From JBCCFK01 sp965262315 (GTDB lineage: Bacteria > Actinomycetota > Acidimicrobiia > Acidimicrobiales > UBA8592), in the NCBI GenBank assembly GCA_965262315.1, contig CBDHFJ010000071.1, forward strand, positions 1-51,749: a stretch of 51,749 nt of DNA. Direction: 5' to 3'. This document shows positions 44,931 through 51,749 of this stretch, piece by piece (position 1 is the first letter of the stretch; each line of letters opens with the position of its first letter). A model generated the notes under the pieces. The model saw only the letters and a list, made by a program, of their open reading frames with translations, did not search any database and was not told the origin of the DNA. The position numbers were made by a program, and so were the translations under genes.

Positions 44931-44937
44931 CTAAATG
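44909..44937 (+). promoter_or_regulatory. promoter of the mutase operon
   Basis: Plus strand: TTCCAG (44909-44914), 17-bp spacer, TAAATG (44932-44937). It overlaps the marR promoter in the opposite direction. The leader to ATG 44983 would be about 40 nt and holds AGGAG at 44973-44977. Confidence 0.45.
44919..44930. promoter_or_regulatory. 12-bp perfect palindrome, candidate MarR operator
   Basis: TTGGACGTCCAA is an exact palindrome, and the flanking TA on each side keeps the symmetry over 16 of 18 positions. It overlaps the -35 of marR and lies in the spacer of the mutase promoter, so one dimer could block both. Confidence 0.6.
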
Positions 44938-44982
44938 ACCTCCCGGTAACAACCCCCCCCGACTGGTCGACCAGGAGCCCCC

Positions 44983-46629
44983 ATGAGCGACACACCCAGC
45001 AACGACGAGCTGAAGGCTGCCTGGCTGGAGGCCTACGAGGCCACACCGGTGCGGGACATCCCGTTCGAGACCATGTCGGGAGTGCCCGTCGAGCCGGTCT
45101 ACGGCGACGGCCCGTACCCGGGCCAGTACCCCTACACCCGCGGCGTCTACCCCACGATGTACCGCTCGCGCCTGTGGACGATGCGCATGTTCGCCGGCTT
45201 CGGCACCGCCGAAGACACCAACGGGCGTTTCAAGGAGATCCTGCGCAACGGCGGCACCGGCCTCTCCACCGCGTTCGACATGCCGACGCTGATGGGCCGC
45301 GACTCCGACAGCTCCTGGTCGCTGGGTGAGGTCGGCCGAGCCGGCGTCGCCGTCGACACGCTGGCCGACATGGAGGACCTCTTCGCCGACATCGACCTGT
45401 CGGCGGTCTCGACCTCGATGACCATCAACGGCCCGGCGGCAATCCTGCTGGCCATGTACGTCGCAGTGGCCGAGCAGAAGGACGTCGGGCCGGACCGGCT
45501 CGCCGGCACGATTCAGAACGACATCCTGAAGGAGTACCAGGCGCAGAAGGAGTACATCTATCCCCCGCGTCCGTCGATGCGCATCGTCACCGACATGGTG
45601 CAGTACACCACCGCCGAGATGCCCCGCTGGCACCCCGTCTCGATCTCGGGCTACCACATCCGCGAGGCCGGCTCGACCGCCGCGCAGGAGCTCGCCTTCA
45701 CCCTCGCCAACGGCTTCGCCTACGTCGAGGCCGCCATTGCTGCGGGCGAGGACGTCAACGAGTTCGGCAAGCGGCTGTCCTTCTTCTTCAACAGCCACAT
45801 CGACTTCTTCGAGGAGATCGGCAAGTTCCGCGCCGCCCGCCGCATCTGGGCCCGGTGGATGAAGGAGCGCTACGGCGCCACCGACGAGCGCGCCATGCTG
45901 TGCCGCTTCCACACCCAGACCGCCGGCGTGTCGCTCACCGCCCAGCAGCCCGAGGTCAACATCGCTCGGGTGGGCATGCAGGCCCTGGCCGCGGCGATCG
46001 GCGGCACCCAGTCGCTGCACACCGACAGCTTCGACGAGGCGCTGGCCCTGCCCACCGAGAAGGCCGCCCGCATCGCCCTGCGCACCCAACAGGTCGTCGC
46101 CCACGAGACCGGCGTCGCCAACGTGGCCGACCCGCTCGGCGGCGCCCCGTACGTCGAGTGGATGACCGACGAGATGGAGCGCCAGGCCGAAGCGATCTTC
46201 GACCACCTGCTCGAGATCGGCAACGGCTCGATCCTCGAGGGTTGCTACGAAGGCATCGAGAACGGCTACTTCGTCGGCGAGATCGCCGACGCCGCCTACC
46301 GCTTCGAACGCGAGGTCAACGCCGGTCGCCGCATCATCGTCGGCGTCAACGCCTTCACCGAGGGCAACGAGGACGACGAGGCCAACCTGCTGCGCATCGG
46401 CGCCGAGACCGAGGAGTACCAGCTCAAGCGGCTCGCCGACGTGAAGCTCAAGCGCAACGACGACGCGGTCCGCGATGCCCTGGCGGCAGTGACCGCCGCC
46501 GCCGAGGAACCCACCACCAACCTGATGCCGCCGATCATCGAGGCCGTCAAGACCTACGCCACCGAGGAAGAGATCGTGATGGCCATGGAATCCGTGTTCG
46601 GCACCTACGTCGAGAAGGCGATCGTCTGA
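44983..46629 (+). CDS. icmA: B12-dependent acyl-CoA mutase large subunit, isobutyryl-CoA-mutase-like
   Basis: 548 residues from ATG 44983. The TIM-barrel part of methylmalonyl-CoA-mutase-family enzymes, without the B12 domain, which is encoded separately by the next gene. Two residues fix substrate class in this family. The position of MCM Tyr89 is Phe70 here (W-T-M-R-M-F), and the position of MCM Arg207 is Gln188 (K-E-Y-Q-A-Q). Phe/Gln is the isobutyryl-CoA mutase pair; MCM has Tyr/Arg and 2-hydroxyisobutyryl-CoA mutase Ile/Gln. P-T-L-M-G-R-D-S-D also matches IcmA. The cofactor His is H225 in S-G-Y-H. It should interconvert isobutyryl-CoA and n-butyryl-CoA or a close homologue such as pivalyl-CoA. 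Confidence 0.82.
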   Translation: MSDTPSNDELKAAWLEAYEATPVRDIPFETMSGVPVEPVYGDGPYPGQYPYTRGVYPTMYRSRLWTMRMFAGFGTAEDTNGRFKEILRNGGTGLSTAFDMPTLMGRDSDSSWSLGEVGRAGVAVDTLADMEDLFADIDLSAVSTSMTINGPAAILLAMYVAVAEQKDVGPDRLAGTIQNDILKEYQAQKEYIYPPRPSMRIVTDMVQYTTAEMPRWHPVSISGYHIREAGSTAAQELAFTLANGFAYVEAAIAAGEDVNEFGKRLSFFFNSHIDFFEEIGKFRAARRIWARWMKERYGATDERAMLCRFHTQTAGVSLTAQQPEVNIARVGMQALAAAIGGTQSLHTDSFDEALALPTEKAARIALRTQQVVAHETGVANVADPLGGAPYVEWMTDEMERQAEAIFDHLLEIGNGSILEGCYEGIENGYFVGEIADAAYRFEREVNAGRRIIVGVNAFTEGNEDDEANLLRIGAETEEYQLKRLADVKLKRNDDAVRDALAAVTAAAEEPTTNLMPPIIEAVKTYATEEEIVMAMESVFGTYVEKAIV

Positions 46630-47042
46630 TGGCTGACGAGAAGATCCGGATCATCCTGGCGAAGCTGGGGCTCGACGGACACGACCGCGGCATCAAGGTC
46701 GTGGCCCGCATCCTGCGCGACGCGGGCATGGAGGTCATCTACCTCGGCCTGCGCCAGACCACGGACTCCATCGTCGCCGCAGCGGAAGAGGAGGACGCCG
46801 ACGCGGTGGGCCTCTCCATGCACAACGCCGGGCACCTGACCCTGGCCCCCGCGATGGTCGCCGCCCTGGCCGCCGCCGACCTCGATCTCCCGGTGATCGT
46901 GGGCGGCATCGTGCCCGACGCCGACATCGAGGAGCTCGAGAAGGCCGGCGTGGCAGCCATCCTCGGCCCGGGCGCCTCCGCCGAGGAAGTGGTCGAGGTG
47001 GTCCGAACCGCGGTCGACGCCCGTTCCGGGTCGGCTGCGTGA
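46629..47042 (+). CDS. icmB: B12-binding small subunit of acyl-CoA mutase
   Basis: 137 residues from ATG 46629, sharing one base with the previous stop. The cobalamin motif is D16-G-H18-D-R-G21 (DxHxxG, His as lower Co ligand), followed by G-L-S-M-H and V-I-V-G-G-I-V-P. The length is that of the stand-alone IcmB/HcmB type. It forms the holo-mutase with the large subunit gene just upstream. Its stop overlaps the GTG of meaB. Confidence 0.92.
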   Translation: MADEKIRIILAKLGLDGHDRGIKVVARILRDAGMEVIYLGLRQTTDSIVAAAEEEDADAVGLSMHNAGHLTLAPAMVAALAAADLDLPVIVGGIVPDADIEELEKAGVAAILGPGASAEEVVEVVRTAVDARSGSAA

Positions 47043-48010
47043 GCCTGCGCGGGCTCTCCACGTCCCAGGTCTTCGAACGAGCCGCCGGCGGCGAACGTCG
47101 GGCCCTCGGCCGCCTGCTCACCTGGGTCGAGCGCGGCGGCGCCGAAGCCGACGAGGTCACCGAACTCGCCCACCCTCGCTCCGGCAATGCGCACGTGGTG
47201 GGCATCACGGGAGCGCCGGGTGCCGGCAAGTCGACCCTCACCGGCCAGCTCACGCGCCTGCTGCCCGAGCTCGGTGTCCGGCCGGCCGTCCTCGCGGTCG
47301 ACCCGTCGTCGCCCCTGACCGGCGGTGCGATCCTGGGCGACCGGATCCGCATGGACGACATCGCGGGCGATGCCGCCTTCATTCGCTCGATGGCCACCCG
47401 CGGCCACTCCGGTGGGCTGGCGCTCGCCGTGCCCGGTGCTGTTCGAGTCTTCGACGCCGCCGGCTACGACCCGGTCATCATCGAGACCGTCGGGGTCGGC
47501 CAGGTCGAGGTCGACGTGGCCGGTGCGGCCGACACCACCGTGGTGGTGGTCACGCCCGGGTGGGGTGATGCGGTGCAGGCGAACAAAGCCGGCCTGCTCG
47601 AGGTCGCCGACGTGTTCGTGGTCAACAAGGCCGACCGTCCTGGCGCCAATGACGCCCGCCGCGATCTCGAGCTGATGCTCGACCTGAGCCACATGACCGG
47701 GCAGGAGGACGAGTCGGGCTACCGCCCGCCCATCATCATGGCGTCGGCCATCGACGGCACCGGTGCGCCCGAAGTCTGGGAAGCCATCCGGGCACACCGG
47801 GAGCACCTCGAGGCCACCGGAGGTCTGGCCTCGCGTCGCGACGGCCGGCTCCGCATGGAAGTGGCCAACCGGGTCGAGCAGCTCCTGACCGCTGCCTCGG
47901 ACACGGCGTTGCAGGACGAGTCGGGCGAGAAGCTCCTGACGCAGGCGACGGAGCGCACGATCTCTCCCGCCGAGGCCGCCCGCCGCCTCGCCTCCGACCT
48001 CCTCGCCTGA
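47039..48010 (+). CDS. meaB: MeaB/ArgK-family GTPase, mutase metallochaperone
   Basis: 323 residues from GTG 47039. G3E P-loop GTPase: Walker A G58-A-P-G-A-G-K-S-T66, V-D-P-S-S-P-x-T-G-G, I-I-E-T-V-G-V-G-Q (switch) and N-K-A-D for guanine. MeaB gates cofactor loading and guards radical mutases from inactivation, so its place after the mutase subunits fits. Because the operon has its own copy, it probably serves this mutase rather than a methylmalonyl-CoA mutase elsewhere. The palindromic hairpins after its stop may end the transcript. Confidence 0.92.
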   Translation: MSLRGLSTSQVFERAAGGERRALGRLLTWVERGGAEADEVTELAHPRSGNAHVVGITGAPGAGKSTLTGQLTRLLPELGVRPAVLAVDPSSPLTGGAILGDRIRMDDIAGDAAFIRSMATRGHSGGLALAVPGAVRVFDAAGYDPVIIETVGVGQVEVDVAGAADTTVVVVTPGWGDAVQANKAGLLEVADVFVVNKADRPGANDARRDLELMLDLSHMTGQEDESGYRPPIIMASAIDGTGAPEVWEAIRAHREHLEATGGLASRRDGRLRMEVANRVEQLLTAASDTALQDESGEKLLTQATERTISPAEAARRLASDLLA

Positions 48011-48058
48011 CCCGCAGCGAGGGCAGCGCCAACCGAGCGCCCCCACCCTCCGTGGCCA

Positions 48059-48089
48059 ACCTGTCGCGATCCCTGAGACCGCGACAGGT
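48059..48089. repeat. palindromic hairpin 1 of a repeat family
   Basis: ACCTGTCGCG and CGCGACAGGT form a perfect 10-bp stem; two more pairs form past one A-C mismatch. It is located 48 bp after the meaB stop and may act as terminator. It shares 24 of 31 positions with the hairpin at 48130-48160, and the differences are compensated within the stem. Confidence 0.7.
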
Positions 48090-48127
48090 CCCGCGCAGCC
48101 CCGGAAATTGGGCGCGTGCGGACCGAC

Positions 48128-48162
48128 GAACCTGTAACGGTCTCTGGGACCGTTACAGGTTC
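48128..48162. repeat. palindromic hairpin 2 of the same family
   Basis: GAACCTGTAACGGTC and GACCGTTACAGGTTC pair perfectly (15 bp) around a 5-nt loop TCTGG. It lies 38 bp beyond hairpin 1, with GAAATTGGGC (48104-48113) between the two, a word also found at 31171, 31222 and, inverted, 31261. Confidence 0.75.
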
Positions 48163-48252
48163 CACCACAGCGCGTGGGCGCCTCGAGACATCGCCGCGAA
48201 CGGTCGCGGGTCGGGGCGGGCGATTGCCGACCCAGGCTCGACAGCCGGCCAC

Positions 48253-48258
48253 TACGGT
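48253..48258 (+). promoter_or_regulatory. -10 box of the DinB-like gene, leaderless arrangement
   Basis: TACGGT ends 6 nt before ATG 48265, so the mRNA would start at the start codon. Confidence 0.4.
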
Positions 48259-48264
48259 CGGCGG

Positions 48265-48729
48265 ATGGACATCACCGTCGACGACTTCCTGCTGTTCAGC
48301 CGGCGCACGATCGACGGCTACATCGATGCGATCGGGCGACTGGACGACGAGCTCATCAACGCCGAGCCCCGCGTCCCCGGCGCGAACACCCCCTATCGAC
48401 TCGTCGTGCACGCGCTGGGGGCGTGTGCCTGGTGGACGGCGCACATCGCGTGCGGCCACCCCTCGGACCGAGATCGTGACGCCGAGTTCACGGCCGCGGG
48501 AACCGTGGCCGACGCCATCGCACGGCTCGAGTCCGGCGCCGACGCACTCGAGGCGCTCCGTCCGGAGCTCCTGACGGCGACCGAGGTGCGGGGCACGCCC
48601 TCGACGACGAAACCGCTCGCTGCACCATGGACCGTCGGCGCCTGCCTCATCCACGCCTACGAGGAACTGGCCCAGCACCTGGGCCATCTCGAGATGACCG
48701 TGGATCTCCTCCTCGCCGACCGGGTGTGA
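48265..48729 (+). CDS. DinB/mycothiol-dependent-isomerase-fold protein
   Basis: 154 residues from ATG 48265. A four-helix-bundle protein with H-A-L-G-A-C-A-W-W near residue 50 and Y-E-E-L-A-Q-H-L-G-H-L-E-M near the C-terminus, the spaced histidines of the DinB_2/MDMPI-N metal site. In actinobacteria such proteins often use mycothiol as a co-substrate. It is different from the DinB-like protein at 13026-13580 in length and motif spacing. The role is not known. Confidence 0.78.
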   Translation: MDITVDDFLLFSRRTIDGYIDAIGRLDDELINAEPRVPGANTPYRLVVHALGACAWWTAHIACGHPSDRDRDAEFTAAGTVADAIARLESGADALEALRPELLTATEVRGTPSTTKPLAAPWTVGACLIHAYEELAQHLGHLEMTVDLLLADRV

Positions 48730-48755
48730 CGTCCGCCACGGGGCCGGCAACCTCC

Positions 48756-48785
48756 TTCCGACAACGTCGAGGCCCTGCATAGAGT
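48756..48785 (+). promoter_or_regulatory. promoter of the amino-acid importer operon
   Basis: TTCCGA (48756-48761), an 18-bp spacer and TAGAGT (48780-48785) precede a strong AGGAGGG (48809-48815) five bases before ATG 48821. Confidence 0.4.
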
Positions 48786-48820
48786 GGACGATCAGGTCGT
48801 TCCGACCCAGGAGGGAAGAC

Positions 48821-50566
48821 ATGAAGTTCAGGACACTGCTCGCGCTGCTGCTCGCGTTCACGCTGATCGCCGCCGCATGTGGCGGCGATGATGACGACGC
48901 CGCCTCCACCGGCGCCGTCCAGGAACCGGCCGCCGAGCCGGCGGGCGACGACGACGGTGGTGACGCCGACGAACCCGCTGGCGACGACGACGCAGCCGAC
49001 CCCGCGCTCGACTGCAGCGCCCCGCCCGTGGTCAACGAGGGCCAGCTGACGGTGGCGACGGGTGAGACGGTGTTCCCGCCCTGGATGGGCGCGGGCGAAG
49101 ACGACTTCGACGACCCATCCACCGGGACCGGCTACGAAGGCGCACTCGTGTTCGCCCTCGCCGACCAGCTCGGCTTCGACACCGTCGAATTCGTCCGCAC
49201 CGGCTTCGACGAAGTCATCGCACCCGGCGACAAGGACTGGGACTTCAACATCCAGCAGTACTCCATCACCGCCGCACGCGACGAAGTCGTCGACTTCTCC
49301 AACGGCTACTACCAAGTCGAACAAGCCATCATCGGCGCCGCCGACTCCCCCGCAGCCTCGGCAACCAGCATCGCCGACCTCAAGGGCCTCCGACTCGGCG
49401 CCGCCATCGGCACCACCAGCCTCGACTACATCGACCAGGTCATCCAGCCAGACAACGCCGCCCAGGTCTACGACGACAACGCCGCCGCCAAAGCCGCCTT
49501 CGACGCCGGCCAAGTCGACGGCATCGTCTTCGACCTCCCCACCGCCTACTTCATCACCGCAGTCGAGATCACCGACGCCTCCATCATCGGAGTCCTCCCC
49601 CGCACCGGAGACACCCCCGAAGAACTCGGCATGCTCTTCGAAGACGGCAACCCCTTCCGCGACTGCGTCAACGACGCCCTCGCCGCCCTCGAAGCCGACG
49701 GCACCCTCGCCGCCCTCGAAGACCAATGGCTCAACCAAGGCGGCGGCATCCCGACCCTCGCGGCTGCCGATGCGGGCGACGCCGGTGACGGCGGCGAGGC
49801 CGCCGGTGTCGAGTGCGCTGCCGACACCGTTGCCGACGGAGTGCTGACGGTGGCGACGGGTGAGACGGTGTTCCCGCCCTGGATGGGCGCGGGCGAAGAC
49901 GACTTCGACGACCCATCCACCGGGACCGGCTACGAAGGCGCACTCGTGTTCGCCCTCGCCGACCAGCTCGGCTTCGACACCGTCGAATTCGTCCGCACCG
50001 GCTTCGACGAAGTCATCGCACCCGGCGACAAGGACTGGGACTTCAACATCCAGCAGTACTCCATCACCGCCGCACGCGACGAAGTCGTCGACTTCTCCAA
50101 CGGCTACTACCAAGTCGAACAAGCCATCATCGGCGCCGCCGACTCCCCCGCAGCCTCGGCAACCAGCATCGCCGACCTCAAGGGCCTCCGACTCGGCGCC
50201 GCCATCGGCACCACCAGCCTCGACTACATCGACCAGGTCATCCAGCCAGACAACGCCGCCCAGGTCTACGACGACAACGCCGCCGCCAAAGCCGCCTTCG
50301 ACGCCGGCCAAGTCGACGGCATCGTCTTCGACCTCCCCACCGCCTACTTCATCACCGCAGTCGAGATCACCGACGCCTCCATCATCGGAGTCCTCCCCCG
50401 CACCGGAGACACCCCCGAAGAACTCGGCATGCTCTTCGAAGACGGCAACCCCTTCCGCGACTGCGTCAACGACGCCCTCGCCGCCCTCGAAGCCGACGGC
50501 ACCCTCGCCGCCCTCGAAGACCAATGGCTCAACCAAGGCGGCGGCATCCCGACGCTTGCCGGCTGA
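48821..50566 (+). CDS. amino-acid ABC transporter binding lipoprotein with two identical family-3 domains
   Basis: 581 residues from ATG 48821. The lipobox is I-A-A-A-C20, followed by G-G-D-D-D-D and an acidic linker. Two SBP_bac_3 domains follow in tandem. Residues 76-311 and 342-577 read as identical, as does the underlying DNA (711 bp each, 798 bp apart); only the linkers differ. Each domain has the polar-amino-acid-binding pattern (V-A-T-G-E-T-V-F-P-P-W, D-F-N-I-Q-Q-Y-S-I-T-A-A-R, V-D-F-S-N-G-Y-Y, G-T-T-S-L-D-Y). Each is preceded by a Cys (C65 and C329) that might pair in a disulfide. The downstream permease and ATPase complete the importer. Tandem binding domains are known in some GlnPQ-type transporters, where they are fused to the permease; here they sit on a separate lipoprotein. 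Confidence 0.93.
   Translation: MKFRTLLALLLAFTLIAAACGGDDDDAASTGAVQEPAAEPAGDDDGGDADEPAGDDDAADPALDCSAPPVVNEGQLTVATGETVFPPWMGAGEDDFDDPSTGTGYEGALVFALADQLGFDTVEFVRTGFDEVIAPGDKDWDFNIQQYSITAARDEVVDFSNGYYQVEQAIIGAADSPAASATSIADLKGLRLGAAIGTTSLDYIDQVIQPDNAAQVYDDNAAAKAAFDAGQVDGIVFDLPTAYFITAVEITDASIIGVLPRTGDTPEELGMLFEDGNPFRDCVNDALAALEADGTLAALEDQWLNQGGGIPTLAAADAGDAGDGGEAAGVECAADTVADGVLTVATGETVFPPWMGAGEDDFDDPSTGTGYEGALVFALADQLGFDTVEFVRTGFDEVIAPGDKDWDFNIQQYSITAARDEVVDFSNGYYQVEQAIIGAADSPAASATSIADLKGLRLGAAIGTTSLDYIDQVIQPDNAAQVYDDNAAAKAAFDAGQVDGIVFDLPTAYFITAVEITDASIIGVLPRTGDTPEELGMLFEDGNPFRDCVNDALAALEADGTLAALEDQWLNQGGGIPTLAG
49045..49755 (+). repeat. 711-bp direct repeat, copy 1
   Basis: Identical by eye to 49843-50553; the homology breaks abruptly at both ends (a/t before, c/g after). 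It encodes the first binding domain. The offset of 798 bp keeps the reading frame. Confidence 0.92.
49843..50553 (+). repeat. 711-bp direct repeat, copy 2
   Basis: Copy of 49045-49755 encoding the second binding domain. It is separated from copy 1 by 87 bp of unique linker (49756-49842) encoding an acidic Ala/Asp/Gly-rich hinge and C329. Confidence 0.92.
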
Positions 50567-50608
50567 CCCGGGTTTGCTCAGGGCGAGTCCGGGACGGATC
50601 ATCGTCAG

Positions 50609-51505
50609 GTGAGCCTGCACGGACCGCCCACGAGAAGGGCCCAGAACACCGACGGAGAACAGCCGCCCCAACGACGGCGGCTGTTCTCCGCGACGTCAGG
50701 CCTCCTGCAGGAGGAGGGCGCCAAGGCCGCGATCATCGCCGTGGTGTCGACGGTGGTCTTCTTCGGGCTCGCGATCGTGTTGGTGGTGACCAGCCCCAAC
50801 TGGCCCCGGGTGCGCGACCAGTTCTTCAACCCGGATGACTTCCGGGACAGCGCACCGGACGTGCTGCGCGGGTTCTGGCTGAACCTCGAACTGTTCGCCA
50901 AGTCGATGCTGGTCATCCCGGTGCTGGCGCTGCTGGTCGCCGTGATGCGAAGCCTCCGTGGGCCGGCGTTCTTCCCGATCCGGTTGCTGGCGGTGATCTT
51001 CACCGACATCTTCCGTGGGATCCCGCTGATCCTGCTGGTGCTGCTGCTCGGGTTCGGCGTGCCCGCGTTGCAGATCGAGTTCCTGCCCAACAGTGCGGAG
51101 TTCTGGGGCCTGACCGCGCTGGCGCTGAGCTACTCGGCCTACACCGCCGAGATCTACCGGTCGGGTATCGATGCCGTGCCCGAGAGCCAACGCTCGTCGG
51201 CGCGGGCGCTCGGCCTGACCCAGTGGCAGGCGATGCGCTTCGCCATCCTCCCGCAGGCCGTCCGCAACGTCGTCCCCGCGCTGATGAACACCGTGGTCAG
51301 CCTGCAGAAGGACGTGGCGCTGGTCTCGATCCTCGGCATCCGTGAAGCGGTCCGCGAGGCACAGATCTACACGTCACGCACGTTCAACTACACGAGCTAC
51401 GTGGTGGCCACGCTGTTGTTCCTGGCCATCTCCATTCCCCTGACCCGCTTCGTCGACTGGTACACCGCCCGGGACCGGGCCCAACGATCGCAGGCACAGG
51501 TGTGA
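50609..51505 (+). CDS. polar amino-acid ABC transporter permease
   Basis: 298 residues from GTG 50609. A hydrophilic N-terminal tail (about 1-38) precedes the first helix, and a long periplasmic loop follows. The HEQRo family core has F-R-G-I-P-L-I-L-L and Y-S-A-Y-T-A-E-I-Y-R-S-G-I. The EAA loop is S-S-A-R-A-L-G-L-T-Q-W-Q-A-M-R-F-A-I-L-P-Q. Family known to move Gln, Glu, His, Arg or ectoine-like substrates. A single permease gene probably makes a homodimer, unless another lies beyond the window. Confidence 0.92.
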   Translation: MSLHGPPTRRAQNTDGEQPPQRRRLFSATSGLLQEEGAKAAIIAVVSTVVFFGLAIVLVVTSPNWPRVRDQFFNPDDFRDSAPDVLRGFWLNLELFAKSMLVIPVLALLVAVMRSLRGPAFFPIRLLAVIFTDIFRGIPLILLVLLLGFGVPALQIEFLPNSAEFWGLTALALSYSAYTAEIYRSGIDAVPESQRSSARALGLTQWQAMRFAILPQAVRNVVPALMNTVVSLQKDVALVSILGIREAVREAQIYTSRTFNYTSYVVATLLFLAISIPLTRFVDWYTARDRAQRSQAQV

Positions 51506-51515
51506 GGCGGCCCCG

Positions 51516-51749
51516 ATGAGCGACGAGACCCGTGTTCCCAAGCTGGCGCTCGACGGCGTCCACAAGTCCTACGGCGACAAGCGGGTCCTCAACGGCATCG
51601 ACCTCACCGTGGACGATCACGAGGTGATCTGCCTGATCGGGCCGAGCGGTTGCGGCAAGTCCACGCTGCTGCGTTGCGTCGACTTGCTCGACCCGATCGA
51701 CGGGGGCGCGATCCTGCTCGACGGCGACGACATCACCGCCCGCGGCGTC
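51516..51749 (+). CDS. polar amino-acid ABC transporter ATPase, GlnQ-like (5' part)
   Basis: Open at the window edge: 78 codons from ATG 51516, 10 bp after the permease stop. It reads L-A-L-D-G-V-H-K-S-Y-G-D-K-R-V-L-N-G-I and Walker A G-P-S-G-C-G-K-S-T, then L-L-R-C-V-D-L-L-D-P. This is the N-terminal part of GlnQ/HisP-type ATPases that power the upstream permease. Signature and Walker B lie outside the window. Confidence 0.9.
   Translation, partial: MSDETRVPKLALDGVHKSYGDKRVLNGIDLTVDDHEVICLIGPSGCGKSTLLRCVDLLDPIDGGAILLDGDDITARGV

Noticed and set aside
44983..46629. Methylmalonyl-CoA mutase as the plain name
   Set aside because: Phe and Gln at the two class-defining positions and separately encoded subunits do not fit methylmalonyl-CoA mutase.

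Overview
The window is high-GC DNA with dense, often overlapping genes. Translational coupling by ATGA, GTGA or TGATG overlaps is common. Several genes have a TANNNT -10 box only 6-9 nt before the start codon, which suggests leaderless mRNAs. Lipoproteins carry a C-G-G-D-D-D-D type mature N-terminus. Together with an F420-type LLM oxidoreductase, an icm-type B12 mutase operon, DinB/mycothiol-isomerase-fold proteins and an MprA/B-like two-component system, this points to an actinobacterium. Class Acidimicrobiia (Ilumatobacter-like) is my best guess; it is inferred, not proven. No rRNA, tRNA, CRISPR array, transposase or phage gene was seen.

Layout. 0-8 kb: the 3' part of a MalT/LuxR-like regulator (three reading-frame breaks), a perfect 16-bp palindrome, then a tightly packed operon: CPBP membrane protease, S41 lipoprotein (two frame breaks), M23 peptidase, serine beta-lactamase-like hydrolase, NmrA-like reductase and alpha/beta hydrolase. 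8-18.6 kb: housekeeping and mixed genes (cysS, an rlmB-like methyltransferase, a four-domain FKBP lipoprotein, DinB, aquaporin, aminotransferase, sensor kinase/response regulator, CBS protein). 18.6-21.1 kb: the most unusual gene, a single reading frame joining an ABC-type nucleotide-binding domain to a complete AceK (isocitrate dehydrogenase kinase/phosphatase). 21.3-27.1 kb: a five-gene peptide/nickel-type ABC importer operon. 27.2-34 kb: LLM oxidoreductase, acyl-CoA ligase, DUF445 protein (one frame break), a lipoprotein and an oligoendopeptidase. 34-44.3 kb: a surface-polysaccharide cluster (GT4, pyruvyltransferase-like, asparagine-synthase-like, LPG-synthase-TM-like, FkbM, GT2) bounded on both sides by paralogous multi-pass GT-C-like proteins. 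44.4-48 kb: a MarR regulator divergent from a split B12 acyl-CoA mutase (large and small subunits) plus MeaB GTPase; the active-site signature matches isobutyryl-CoA mutase. 48.3-51.7 kb: a DinB-like gene and a polar amino-acid ABC importer whose lipoprotein carries two binding domains that read as identical at the DNA level; its ATPase runs off the window.

How genes work together. The peptide importer (SBP, two permeases, two ATPases) and the amino-acid importer (tandem SBP, permease, ATPase) are self-contained uptake systems, and peptidases (PepF, S41) could feed on their cargo. The mutase operon would interconvert branched and linear acyl-CoAs, with MeaB protecting the cofactor and MarR probably sensing a ligand at a shared divergent promoter. 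The polysaccharide genes would build, modify and display a cell-surface glycan. Intergenic hairpins with a shared GAAATTGGGC word occur at 31.2 kb and 48.1 kb, and one pair of hairpins there shows compensatory base changes.
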